DNA of 64,000 bases from Vigna angularis. Lineage: Eukaryota; Streptophyta; Magnoliopsida; Fabales; Fabaceae. The DNA is taken from the NCBI RefSeq assembly GCF_016808095.1, contig NC_068976.1:11131001-11195000 (forward strand). Direction: 5' to 3'. Shown here piece by piece: positions 35,357 to 48,011 of this stretch; position 1 is the stretch's first letter, and every line of letters begins with the position of its first letter. The translations under genes were made by a program, and so were the position numbers. The notes under the pieces were generated by a model. The model saw only the letters and a program-made list of their open reading frames with translations. It was not told where the DNA came from and did not search any database.

Positions 35357-37367
35357 TTTTTGTTTATGTTTTTATGTTTTTGTTTAGTGTTTCTTAATCA
35401 AAACAACTACTTAATAATATTATGGAATGGTAGGTACTAAATGCAAGTGTAGATGAGAGTCATAAGGTCTGACTCAGAATCTTGACATTTGTACATATCC
35501 TGCAAGGATTAGCTCTGTACATAGCCGCAATGCTATGCAAAATGAACACAACTATTTCTCTTTATGGTTCCTGAATGGTCGCCTAGGAGTGAAATGGAAT
35601 AGGTAAAAACATGTATGTGTAGATTCTTGAACTATAGATTGATATCGGCTCTGGAGATTTTTTTTTTATAATTTTTTGTAGAATTAATTTCGGAATATGT
35701 GATATTTTAAAAATCATCAATTTCTTTTTTCTAAAGAACCAACATGACGGGAGGCTACAACATGATGGACTTCTTTTTACGAAGTGAAAGAAATTACTAT
35801 AACGAGGTGATTAAGCCCCTCAAAATATATGTTGCCATAGAACCCCTCAAATACACAAGTTTAATAAGTCTCTCCTTAATAAATACAAATATATTTTATT
35901 CTTCCACATATATGTATATATTACAAATTACAAATTTTAACGTGTATATATACTAATTAATTAATTTCAAACAATAAATTAATTTAAATATCCATATGCG
36001 TAGAACAATAATAACAACGAATATATATTGACTTAGTAATTTTCTTTAGTTCCATTACATATATACACACTGTTTTAAATTTAATTATTTTAAATATGTT
36101 TGTGAAATTATTTTAAATATATAGTAAATATATAATTAGGTTTAACATAATTAAAAAGAATTGATTTAAAATGACAAGGTTTGATACAAGGTCTTCTCAT
36201 GAGTTTATTGTTATCACTTCTATTGTTATGTTTTCACTTGTCACATTGTTATTTATAGTTGCATTACTATTATTAGAAAAATGATCTGTTGATACTCATT
36301 TTTGACAATATTTTTATATTGCCACATGTCATTCGCTTAATGGTCCAATTTTCATATTTTTGAATTTTTTTCCATGCTGACATGGAAATGAAAATTTAGA
36401 GAACGAAACCATGACATTAGTTTCAAATTTTGGAGTTTTCATTCTTCTTTCACAAAACCTAGGTCACGAAGCTGTTGGTTTCATTTTTCTACTGTGGGAG
36501 GAGGAAAATCGTGGAAGAAGAAAAGTTTCTTTCGTAAACGTTGAACACAATGTTGTTTTGATGATGAACACAGAGCAAAAAATTATCTAAAGGTTTGGAT
36601 TTCCATTTTAAAGATATTGTTTTTGGTTTGTATAATTGCTTATAAATCTTTCTCCTTTTTTCGCAAGTTCCTTTAGGAGGGATATAGTTGATTGGATTTG
36701 GAAGGTGAAGAACTTTTTGTATATGTTTTTTTTTTTTTTTAAATGAATCATCTCTAGGTTTTAATAACAACCATTTAAATGTACTTTGTATCTGCCATGA
36801 AAGTCAGTTGTCATATATGAACTTTACAAAGTGCTTGAATAAGATCATTGTTTTTTAAAAGAAATCATCAAACCAAACATAAAATATAATTGGGGAGAAA
36901 TGAACAAATAAGTAGGTAGTTGTGTTAGAACTTTTTGTACAAATTTTCTTAAATTTAATCCTTTCAAGGTTTTGACAACAATCATTTGGATATACTTTAT
37001 ATTTACCACAAAGGTTATCACAGTTGCCATATATGAACACAAAATAATTGAATAGGCTCACTGTTTTTGAAAAAAAAAAACTGTCAAAAAAAACTTAAAA
37101 ATTAAATGAGGAGCAATGAACAAATAAGTGGATAACTATGTCGAACTTTTGTGGGCAATAAAACTATTAAATAGTTTACACAACCTCTGAAAACTATTAA
37201 AACTCAGAAGGAAACTATTAAAATAGCCATGAAATTAAGTGGGATGCAATGAAGATATGTAATCTATATATATATATATATATATTATTAAGAATTTATA
37301 TCTAATATGTACCTATGTAAAATATGATTCAACCAAATTTATTTAATCACTTTAAAACATTATTGGT
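35357..37367. other. 3' UTR, then AT-rich intergenic DNA with a 220-bp tandem repeat
   Basis: The kinase 3' UTR probably runs to about 35650. A roughly 220-bp direct duplication follows at about 36735-36945 and 36957-37150; shared landmarks are CAAGGTTTTGACAACAATCA (TAGGTTTTAATAACAACCA in the first copy), TCATATATGAAC and GAACAAATAAGT. No gene seen. A short (AT)n run is at 37263-37285. Confidence 0.6.
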
Positions 37368-39406
37368 TGTGAAACCCTGATTAATTAACTCACCCAAATC
37401 CACACTCTGATCACCCTTTTAATGCACCGTGCCACGTCAAACAGCACTCACACCCACTCTGCATGTATCTGTCATGTGTCACGGCTGGAACCTTTGAAAA
37501 AAAAAAAAAAAAAACGTTAGTGGAAGACAAGTGGCGTGTGGAGAATGGGCGTTCGTCCTGCGTGAGAAGGGAAATCACCCTCTGCATGCGCTGATGCCGT
37601 CTGTCACATTGGAAGCTTCTAAAATCTGTAGTGGGAACCAGGTGGCAGTACAGGAGTGCATGTCCGTTTGACGTGGGGGAGAAAAATGATTTCTCTGAAA
37701 ACACTTTCCATCATTCCCTGCATTCATCTTCTTCACGAAACCCTTGCTCTTCTTCTTCTCCAACTTCTCTCTAAAACTCCTTCATCTTCTCTCTAAGATA
37801 ACTCACCATCATCTCCTCCGATCCCATTTCAGATACCGTAGAAACATTCCCTGCACCGTGAGCATCGTTCTGAACCGAACAGAACTGAGATCTGAACTGG
37901 TAAGTTCTCGTCTCTGAATATTCGTCCCTTTGGTTTTTGCGAACCAAATTCGGGTTGCATGCGTGGGTTATAGGTCTGAACTGTTTATGATTTTTGGTGT
38001 GTTAGATTAAGTGGAAGTTGTGGAGTGATTCTTTAGGTAGAAAGCTGTGAGAGAACGAGCGAAACCCTTGCAATTGGAAGTGCACTACTGAACCAGGTAA
38101 GGGAAGCTTTAGTAATTTAATTGATACTGTATAATGTGTGTGAAAGCCTGAACTGTACTGAATATATGAAATGCATGATGTTTACTGTGATTGAACGAAC
38201 CCTGTTGTACTGGTTGTGTATGGATGATATAGTATGAACTGTATGTTGAGGCTGAACCATATGAATTGGAAAATGGAGGATTTCTGTAAGTTATGTATGA
38301 TAATATGAATTCTGTAATGTATGAGATTTATGGTGGGAATAAATTTTAAAATATGAATCGTATGAAAAATGTGAGATTATTGTAGATGAAAAATCTGGAA
38401 AATATAAGAGTCCTTACTTTGATAATGCACGCTCGCATCGAACGGTCTTCTACCGTTCGGCTTTTCCTGGAAATTTATTTAGAATAAGAGTTCTTTCATT
38501 TGGAAAGGATTCGGCTTAAGAACGAGCGTCCTCTGGTGAAAGTCTAGGTTTGAGCGTTCGGTTCATCCTAGAGGTGTCCAATGATTTTAATAATTGAACT
38601 CAGATTCGTAACGCTCGGTCTTATATCGAGCGTTCGTTCTAATTAGTGTTCGGTCATCTACTGAGCGTTCGTCCAAATGGGCTCTCGGTCTTGTATCGAG
38701 CGTTCGTCCTAAGTGGCGTTCGGTCTCAGACCGAACGCTCGTCCTTTCCGTAAACTACAACGAGCGTTAGTAGCGTTCGTCCTGAATTTAAATGGCGTTC
38801 GCCCTGAATTTAAATAGCGTTCGTCCTGAATTGAAATAGCGTTCGCCCATAAAGCTAAATAGCGTTCGTCCAAACAGTAACTTTATATCCGCTACCGCGT
38901 TCGGTTATTGACTGGCGGGTAGTACCTTTTATAAATTCGTGTCAGTTTTAATATCTAAAAGTCTTATGATGTTTTATTCACTTGGAGTCGATCTAATGTC
39001 CTTGAAAGTAAATTATTCTAAGTATCAGTTAAATCGTTCTAGAGTCAGTCCATGTAGTTGATTCAAGTGGTCCCAATGTTCGTTCTCAGAAAAACGTTCG
39101 TTTTTCTTCTGTCAGAAACGAGTGCCTCTCGGTAACATGATGACGTTCGTCCTCATTATGAAGGGGTCTGAACGCTCGTCTTTTTAGGGGAGTGGAACTA
39201 AGAATGAAAATGTGATGTTGAGGGAAGTATATAATGTGCGAACCATATATGAGATGAAACTATGAGTTTGGAATTTGAACGAGCGTTCCAAGGAGGAACG
39301 TCTCTCTAATTTGAATATGATGAGTTGTATAGTATGACCATGGTAAAATTACTGATGGCTGTTCATCCTGATATTCCGTGAGTGCTCGTCCTCAAGTAGA
39401 GGGGAG
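37368..39406 (+). mobile_element. 5' part of a long GAACG-family LTR (copy B1), broken at 39406
   Basis: Begins TGTGAAACCCTGATTAATT at 37368, the inverse of the right ends of copies A and C. It carries the CT-rich leader, donors GAACTG|GTAAGT (37899) and CCAG|GTAAGG (38096), and a hairpin array (38521-38880). Similarity to copy C continues to CAAGTAGAGGGGAG at 39406, where C goes on but this copy stops against a second LTR. The missing 3' part was not found elsewhere in the window. Confidence 0.75.
38521..38880 (+). repeat. Hairpin-forming tandem repeats in LTR copy B1
   Basis: Degenerate units with CGTTCGTCC and GTTCGGTC boxes about every 30-38 bp. One unit (38716-38738) is a perfect palindrome: GCGTTCGGTCT, one C, AGACCGAACGC. 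Others pair less well (CGCTCGGTCTTATATCGAGCG). Same motif as the arrays of copies A and C on their minus strands. Confidence 0.85.
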
Positions 39407-41244
39407 TGTAAGACCCTTGTAAACTCAAAATTTTACCAAGTTGTAAAAATTTCAAGTTGTAGTGTAAAATAGAATGTTGTCAAAATTTGACATGGTTTAC
39501 AATTTTATGTATAACTTTTTATACAATTAGTATTTTGGATTGATTCTTTTTCCATTGGAAAGTAGACTCAAAGAGCTTCGATTCGAGTACTCATACGCCT
39601 AATTCCGACTTCGGGAAGGGGTTCAATCGAACTGGCAAAGTTGTGACAGATGTGCTGTTTGAGTTTTGTTTTTTTTGCTTACTGGATTAATCGATTAACA
39701 GCTGTAGTTAATCGATTATTACAGAGAAATTTCGTGTTTTAGCCTCTGGACTCGTGTTAATCGATTAGCACTTGAGTTAATCGATTAGCTACGTCAGTTA
39801 TGGAAACATAACAGCCTGGAACACGTTTTTTTGAGCGTGCAAGGTTGGGGAATCTTCCCACAAACCATTCTTTCCGGATTTTGGGGCTGGAAAATGGATT
39901 AGGATGGCCAGATGTTGGTCTTTTATTGCTAAATTACAATATCTTGGGTCCTTGCTTGTCTTGGAGCCATTTCTTTAAATCCAAATCAGATTTGGAAGTT
40001 TGGGGGGAGTGGAGAGCTTTTTGGTGTGAGGAGAACGAAACTCTAAGTGTGCAGAGGTGTTGGAGCTTGCTTGGTCTACCAAGGAAAGGAGGAGTTACTC
40101 TCTTGGAAGAAGAAGTTAAGATCTTCAAGAGGTAAGGGGAGCTAACTTTGATTTGGAAAAATGCACATGTGTTGTTTGATGAAAGTTCTGTGAAATGTTT
40201 GTTGTGAGATCTTAGATTAGAAATGTCCTATTCTTAGATGATGGTTGTTGAGTATGTTTTGATGGTAAAAAGATTAATCAACTGGGTATTTGCTATAACG
40301 TTGATATATGAAATTTGTATGAATTGGATGAAATCTGTTAAGCATATGGAGATGATGTTAGATTGATCCTTGATCTTTGGTTTTCTGTTTGAATCTATGG
40401 ATTTGTTATTATCAATATGATAAGGTGAGATAATCAAATGATGGATTGAGAATTCTGAATATGAAAGAAGCTTGAAGGTAAAGTTACAAGGAGAGTTAGA
40501 TTTAATCTATGAATTCTGCATAAGTTGTATGATGAAATAATTGTGCAAGGTGATGAATATATGTGAATTGGATGATGGAAATTCGTTCTAGCATGTTGGT
40601 ATGTGCGTAAATGAAGTTTTTGATGGATTTGGGTGTGAATTGGGGTGGTAAACAAGGAAGTTTTAACTCACTTTTCATGGAATACGAAAATTGTGTGTTT
40701 TGCTTAGTTAATGAATTTTTGGTTGGATGAATTGATGGGAGTATGAGATGACTATTGGAAAACAATCAAAATGTTGGATCTGTGATGAACGTAAGTTTAT
40801 TGATTTTTGAGGATTGATTATCATGAATATGAGAAGAGTCATGGTTGAGAGTGAAAGGAAATCAAGTGTCTTTATGGTCAATTTGGGCTATTTTAGAGGA
40901 AGTGAGGTAGGGATTTTGAGTAAATGAGGGTTGCAGTGTTCCTGGACTGTTTGGGCAGTCTAGACAAGTCCATTGTGACTTGTTAGAAACATAAAAGTAG
41001 TCAAAAACATGTTCCAAGTAGTAGAATCAAATTTGGGTCCCTAAGTTGTTGAAGTTAGTGTTTTGGAGCTGAAAGTGAACTTTAATCACTTAAGAATGGT
41101 AGTAAAGATGCTTAGAATCATTTGGATAAGTTTAATTAAGTCTAAAACGAGACTTAAGAGTTTAAGAAGTTGAGAAAAGTGGTTAAAAATGGTCAAGGGA
41201 AGTTCTGCTATCATTCTGCAGAATTCTGCAGAATGCGAAAACTG

Positions 41245-41630
41245 ACCGTTCGTCCTCGTCGGATTTGGACGATCGGTCATGCCATGTGCTGAGTGGCGTT
41301 CGGTCAAATGTTGGTTAACGTTCGTTCTTGGTAGTAGCGTTCGGTCATAATCATGCTTTGGCTTAGGCGTTTAGCGTTCGTCCTTGTCTGGAGAGCGTTC
41401 GGTTTTAGGGGATGATATTAATAGCGTTCGGTCTTCATAGGCGTTGAGCGCTCGTTCAAATATTGAATTCAAAATGGTGTTCGGTTTTGAGCGTTCGATC
41501 TCACAGTGTTCGTCCATGAAGAGCTAGCATTAATAACGCTCGTCCCAATAGTACTCGACTAAGAGTAACAGCGTTCGTCCAAACAGTGTCCGTCCAATAG
41601 CTTATGACGTTCGTCCAAATAGTTGACACG
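41245..41630 (+). repeat. GAACG/CGTTCG-box array in LTR copy B2
   Basis: Irregularly spaced GCGTTCGTCC and GCGTTCGGTC boxes in about twelve places, more degenerate than in copy A. A few paired boxes could fold (for example AGCGTTCGGTCTTCATAGGC with GTTGAGCGCTCG). Confidence 0.7.
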
Positions 41631-42336
41631 CACCTGCACTTTGCAAAATTTGTTTTCGATAGTTTTGGGAGTTCCGGATGTCCGTTTTGGACGTTCTCTA
41701 GGTCGTTTTGGGGGTTCTTGACCCTTCCAGAACTGTTGGTGATGGTTTCAAAGCTGTTTGAGTTATATTTATGTGGGTAATAAAGTGTTATAAAGAAAAT
41801 GTGTTATGTGTACATTGTTTTGAGTTATTAGATATATCTATTTGATATAGAAATATTGTGTGATCGGTTTGACATTGCAAATTGATATGAGAATGATGTT
41901 TGGATGGTTAAGTACTGTTGAAATCATAGTTGTATATGATTTAATTATGAGTTTCATGTTAAATGAAGAACTTGAATTGTTTACAATTTGGTATTGTGAT
42001 GATTATGTGATGATGATATGATATGTGCGTTATGGTATGGTTGGATTGGTATTGTGAGGATTATTGGATATGTGTATTTTTGGCTGCTTGGTGTCATTAA
42101 ATGAGTGGTGGATAGTAAGCGTTGTGGTTGCTGGCCCGGGGAAGCTCTATAGAGTGATGGGAAGTAACCCTATACACGGGTGACGTGTGTAACCGCCCGG
42201 GGAATCTCTTACATTTATGTAAGAGTGATGGGGGTGACGTGGGGTACTAGTCCGGTGAAGCTCATTACAAATTTAATTGTCAATGCAATGATCATCCGTG
42301 TGGATGTGAGCAGATGGTGAGGCGTCACTTGAAGAA

Positions 42337-42402
42337 ATGTTGGAAGAAGAAAATTTGGAAGACGCCAACCTTGTTGAAGTAGAGGTTAAAGCCGAGCCTT
42401 AG
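42337..42402 (+). CDS. Conserved 21-codon acidic micro-ORF in LTR copy B2
   Basis: ATG 42337 to TAG 42402, peptide MLEEENLEDANLV followed by EVEVKAEP. In-frame upstream codons back to 42313 read DGEASLEE. Against copy A every difference but one (GAA/GAC) is silent. Function unknown. Confidence 0.45.
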   Translation: MLEEENLEDANLVEVEVKAEP

Positions 42403-42679
42403 AGCGCTCGTTAGTTGTAGCTTTCGTTTTCTGTTAGCTTTTGGAACGTTCGGTTAAAGTTTGTAAAACCGTTCGTCTATTAACTTTGAATTACTGTTGC
42501 ATGGAATTTTACCCTGTACGTAAGAACGTTCGGCTTTGTTTTAATTTTTCGTGAATAGTGTAAGACTGCAAGTTTAACCGTTAATTGTAATTAATTCTAA
42601 TCTATGGTAATTACTATATTTTGGGATGTTACATTTTATTGGTATATAAAGTTCAACTTTAACGGACACATAATCATAA

Positions 42680-45600
42680 ATAGTCTTTTTTAGAATATTT
42701 GTGTTAAATATGTCTCAAATAGACTCATTCTAAAATGCTTTTGGTCTACCTGTGAATCTGAACTCAATAAGTCTGGGTAGGTTCACTAGACAACTAATTA
42801 TAACTAGTGATAAAAAAACTCTAACAATTTATCATAAGTCTTAATCTATATGACTTAAATTATTAGATTATTGTTAAAGCAAGGGTATCTCTTTCATTCT
42901 TATATTTAATACTACAAACAACATTGTTCATGACACCATCCCAAATATCTTACTCATCTTATTTAAGTGGGCATGACATAATTAATTCAATACATCCACA
43001 TGTGAATATTCAATTACAAGCTCAAGATTCTTAAATATTACGTTATCAAATATTTATCATTATATACATATAAGACATATATTTATTAAATAAGAACATA
43101 TATTAATCTTCACTTTTATGTCACTTGAGCTAGTATCATTTGACCAACATGCATCACTTAAAAATGAGGAATGTTTACCAACTCTTCTTCGTCTTAAAGA
43201 CACTTGTTCACGCTTGAATTATAAGTAAGTCACTTAAGTAACAACACATATCCCTTAAGCAACAAGGATAATATTTAAGCAATAAAACACCTTGTCTACA
43301 TATAAATGTTTTATAGATAATTGTTAGAAGTGGACTTTAAGCCTAACTCAATCCCACAAAACCGGCTTGTAAGATGAGGTTTGCATCCACTTATAAACTC
43401 ACACCTGTCATGCCGAGGTATATACATATCGAGTGTGGGATTAGACATTTTTAATGGGTGGTTCGATAGCGGTCCGATAGTGGGTGGAACAATATGCCCA
43501 ACAAATAACAAATATCGCTAGGATATGCTCTAACCATGACTCTGATACCATGTTAGAAGTGGACTTTAAACCTAACTCAACCCTACAAAATTGGCTTGTA
43601 GGATGAGGTTTGCACCCACTTATAAACTATGAATTGACCTTATCTCTAGTCGATGTAAAACTTCCAACAATAATTGATTTGATACATCTCTGACTTTAAC
43701 CTTAAACCACATAACCATAAAACAATTTTTTAACCTAAATTTAACTATTTTATCTATTATAACAAGTTTGAAATGTAATGTTATACTTACTTGCCACACA
43801 AATTATTTATTACATATGCTATTAATCAATTTGACCATTTAAACTAAATATGATATTCAAAAGCTAATAAAAACACAATTACAACCAAATCAAACCAAAA
43901 TCTCAAAGTAATAATTTCAATACCAATAACATTTTACAAGCTTTTTATATTTACAAATAAATTCATGTTAGACATAATTGCTAGATTTTATTCAAAAAGA
44001 AAAAAAGAAAGAAAAACATGGAAAGACCACTCTAAACCATGATAAATTTATGTCTCATACATAGCTCAAAAAATCCTATATTAAAAAAAAACTCATGATT
44101 TCCTTTACGAAAATCATTTCATACTTTGAATTCCATATACCATGAAAAAGTCAAATTTCTCAACATATTAAAAAAGTTATCATCAATTAATCCTCTCACA
44201 TTCTAAAAATCGTATTTAAACTTTTAGAGATTTTTCCTACGAATGATTTAGTATTAATTTTCTTTAGCCTACCCCTATCAGGTTTTCTTATAGTTTGAAC
44301 CAACTCATCATCCTCTCTAGTATTAGAATATTCTCTCTCATAAAGTATACTAGTTCATTTAAAAGTTATTTTTAATTTTTTAAACAAACGAGTCTCCCTA
44401 GATATAAAAAAATTATGAATTACAGTTAAACTACTATAAGTTGAATCTAATTATTGTAAACCTTGTAAATAATTCACAATGGGAGTGTCATCTTCCAAAG
44501 AAGGTTTACCAGTTAAAGAATCAGATTTCCCTTGTACAATGAAAGTGTCATCTAAATTCTTAACAAGATAATATATATTCACAATACAAATATTATCATG
44601 ATTATCCATAACTAGCTCAAGTTGTGACTAAGAAATAGATTACATCTCCATCATAGGAGTTGTCACAGGTTTCACCATAGGCTCTAACATAAGCTTTTTA
44701 TATTTATAGTTAAATTTATTTACAATTAAAATAATTTTCCTTACCTTATAAATTTGCTTATTTTCCAGTGTCCAAGAAAGAAAAAAAGTTTGAAGCACTA
44801 AAAAAAACTCCTAAGGAATTAGCATCAAATCAACCAAAAAACTTATCAAAAGATGAATCATTTGAGAGAATAAATTCCTCAAATAAATTGGTGAAACGTT
44901 GAAACACTAATAAATAGAGCAAAGTAGTAAAAATATGGAGATTTCATAATAAAAGAAAAGATAACTTTGATTCAAATTCTAATTGGTTAAATAAAACTAC
45001 ACTTGGCTACCTTATATCCGGCTACTTCCTTTGGACAAAAAAGGACAAAAATTTGCTTTAGAAATTTATAGAAAATGATAGAGAGAAGAAAAATTTAGAG
45101 AGAGGCACGTGAAAAATAAACAAGAATAGGAGAAAGAATAGAAAGGCCACATGCCATACATTCCTCCAACAAATAAAATTCTTTTGAAATACTTGTATTA
45201 GATAATTCTTGTTAGAGTATTATATGACTCATTCTAATCACTCTTGGCCTATGTACGAACCTCAATTTCATAAGTCAACGTAAATTTATTAAACAAATAA
45301 GTGTAATAGTTGTCCAAAACTTTCTCTAGTTTTTTTTTTCTAATGTCTTAATTTATGTTATTTACATTCTGAAAGAAATTATATATCTTTTTAAGAATGA
45401 GTTTATGTACTTCACTAATACTATAACCCATAAGTTGGTTCAACATCCCATCATAGATATTTAACTCATCTCACCCAACTTAGTATACTCAATTTAATAT
45501 ATACACACATATGCCCCCACATATACACTCAACACATACTAATTGAATATGAATTTGTATTGAACTTTATTTTTAGATTGTTTGAGGGTATAACTATGTA

Positions 45601-46700
45601 TGAACAACCTTCGTCAGTTAAAACATAAAAAATTTTACTAAATCTTTTTCACTCAAATTATCACACTATCACTTCAACATGTCATATCATTAAAGTTTCT
45701 TCTCAATACGTGATCATGCTTCTAAAAGAGAGATATTCTTTTGACCTTATCCTACTTGAATTACAAGTAAGTTGTTTGAAAGACAACATTTATCATTTAA
45801 AGAAAAAAAATATTTGAATAATAGAATATCTTGTTTACTGTACTCCATCACTCGAGCTATCAAGTGTTACTTGATTAATAAGAGTTCTAGAAGAAAGAGA
45901 ATTAATGTTAGATCTCTTTCTCTCTCTATCTTCAAACTATAACTTGAATTAAGAATCTTACTTTAAACATCAATTTAGTTACTCTCTTAACATTTATGTT
46001 AATTACTTAAAAGCTTTATTAAAGTGATCTTTATGTAAAGCTAACTATTACATCTCAAAAAACAAAGAATAGATTTTCAAACCAAATCTAATATTTTATC
46101 CACTCTAACAAATTTGAATTAATCATTGCACTCATTTGCCACACAAATTCCCTATTACAATTACTATTACTCAATTTACCATCAAACCAAATATCCCGTT
46201 CAAACATCTAAAAACTACAATTAACAACCAAATAAACAATCCCAAATAACATTAGCCAAAAGAAGAAGCTAGAAACATACAAAAGTTAATAAGAACTTAA
46301 GAAAACACCACCAAATTAATAATAAAAAAAAAACTTTTCGAAAAATGAGCTAGTTAAAAGATTAAATTTTTCAACTGATAGAACCAGTTAAACAGTTATA
46401 TAAAGGAATAGGGAGATTTTAGTGTAAACTCTAATTCAAATTCTAGACAATTGAATATGAATTATAATTAGTCAACTTCTAACCAGATAATTTTGTTTGA
46501 AAATAAGGATAAAAAACTACTTCAAAAGTTTAGAGATATGATAAAAAGGAAAAAGAGAAAGCAAGAAAGAAGGATATGTGAAAAATGAAAAAAAAAAACA
46601 AGAAAAAGACAATAACCCTTACATCTTAACCTGTCCACTTTCAATCAAACAATACACTCTTTGCATTTTGAAGTTAACTCAAATTTTACACATTCAACTT
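42680..46700. repeat. Diverged tandem direct duplication, with later insertions
   Basis: Unit 1 (about 42680-45205) and unit 2 (about 45206-46700) share ordered landmarks. Examples: TTGAATTATAAGTAAGTCA at 43214 and TTGAATTACAAGTAAGTTG at 45758; CTTGCCACACAAATT at 43790 and TTTGCCACACAAATT at 46135; ACGTGAAAAATAAAC near 45108 and ATGTGAAAAATGAAA near 46577. Unit 1 is longer because it holds a TRIM element and extra sequence around 44240-44830. Possibly a decayed element pair or a segmental duplication. No intact protein. Confidence 0.6.
43322..43669 (-). mobile_element. TRIM retroelement, copy 1
   Basis: A 348-bp miniature LTR element. The right LTR is 43551-43669 (TGTTAGAAGTGG ... CTTCCAACA). 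The left LTR (43322 to about 43400) has lost its inner end. The flanking duplication is ATAAT (43317-43321 and 43670-43674). The primer-binding site next to the right LTR reads on the minus strand TGGTATCAGAGTCATGG, complementary to initiator tRNA-Met with one change. There is no coding capacity. Confidence 0.92.
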
Positions 46701-48011
46701 ATTATAAAAAATTAATAGTATAAATTTGGTTCTTTTTTCATTTGATCTATAATTAATTGAAATAAAAATATATATATAAAAAGTAAGTTTCTTGAATTTG
46801 AGGTTTCTTATCATTGAAGTAAAATTTTGTAGAAATTTCTTAATAAATTGCAGTGATAACTAACCATAAAATATACTATCTGATCACAAAGCAGTTTAAA
46901 GAAACTCTTGATGAAAATCAGTGACGGTATCTGACGAATAGTTAGCGATCTATTTTAACGTTTATTATATCTAAAGCTTTCCTTCGCCGATATGTCCAAA
47001 TGCGAAAATAATGGCACTGAACTACATTTGTATAATAAAATTCTACTATTTTGGTCCCGAAATTTTCTGCCGTTTTATGGAAGCCATAGAAAACCCAACC
47101 GTAGTTTCATTTCTATAGTTTTCTGCATATCTACAAAAGTTCAACATTAAATTAATTTTTTTTTTAACTACATGCTTAACCCCAACTTAACCATATCTAA
47201 TGCAACCCCAATGATTAATTGTTAGTTATTAACCTCCGAAAAGGTTTCTAGTATCTTCCCCCGTGGATAGCAGAAAAAGATAATATAATTTCACAAATAC
47301 CATAACAATATATTTATCTATCAAGGAAATGATTCATGAAAGAGATACAATATCTATAAAATCTAAGTTCAATCACACAAAATATTAACACCACCTTTCA
47401 CCAAAAATCTAATGGATTTTATAAATCTTTTAACTTATATGAAATCCAATTTAATGTAAAACTTAAACTTAATAGCATTTTCATGTCTCTACTAACATTG
47501 CTCCTTTGATAGTAGAAAATATTTTATACTTACAAACTATTTCAACCTCAAATTCATCACATAAGTACTTTCACTATAAAACTAAGTAATTCTTCCATGA
47601 CTATCATCAATCTTACCTCAGATTTCTTTATTAATTTTACCGTTTTGCTGAACAGAATCTAGCTTAACAAATAATATCAAATGCAAAAGCATAATAAAGA
47701 GTTGAAGAAAAATGGCAAGGCAACGAAGTCTACAATTTGTTCGTGGGCTGTTCAATACATCAATATTTCGTATATAGGTCTCTCTCTTCAATATTTGGTC
47801 ATCAAGAGTTGTTTTATATAAACAATAACAGAGAAGAACTCCCGAAGTTATCAATTCAGCACCCAATGACTGAACTTTGTTAATCTGTAGTTATGCTTTC
47901 AAGTTCGCTGCTAACATCTAAAAGAATGAACATAATCTTCAACTGCCACTGATCTTCTTTAGATAAATTGTATGAGTTCCCACACAAGGGATGTGTTTGT
48001 GATTGGGCCAC
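46700..48011. other. Intergenic DNA and galactosyltransferase 3' UTR
   Basis: No gene recognised. The last 300-400 bases (down from 48011 on the minus strand) are probably the 3' UTR of the HPGT gene. An 82-codon minus frame at 47618-47866 is hydrophobic, matches nothing I know and may lie in UTR. Confidence 0.45.

Larger units (their letters stand above)
39407..42633 (+). mobile_element. Related full-length LTR (copy B2), TGTAAGACCC...GGGATGTTACA
   Basis: Starts TGTAAGACCC at 39407 and ends GGGATGTTACA at 42633 (3227 bp). Its first 1.8 kb is unlike A and C; it includes four TTAATCGATTA-type palindromes (39685-39795). Its last part shares with them the CGTTCG boxes (41245-41630), CCCGGGGAATCTC-type text, GATCATCCGTGTGGATGTGA and the micro-ORF. 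No matching target duplication was found (GGGAG before, TTTTA after), so the junction with B1 may be recombinant. Confidence 0.65.

Noticed and set aside
47618..47866. 82-codon hydrophobic minus-strand frame
   Set aside because: No similarity, AT-rich, and probably in or beyond the HPGT 3' UTR.
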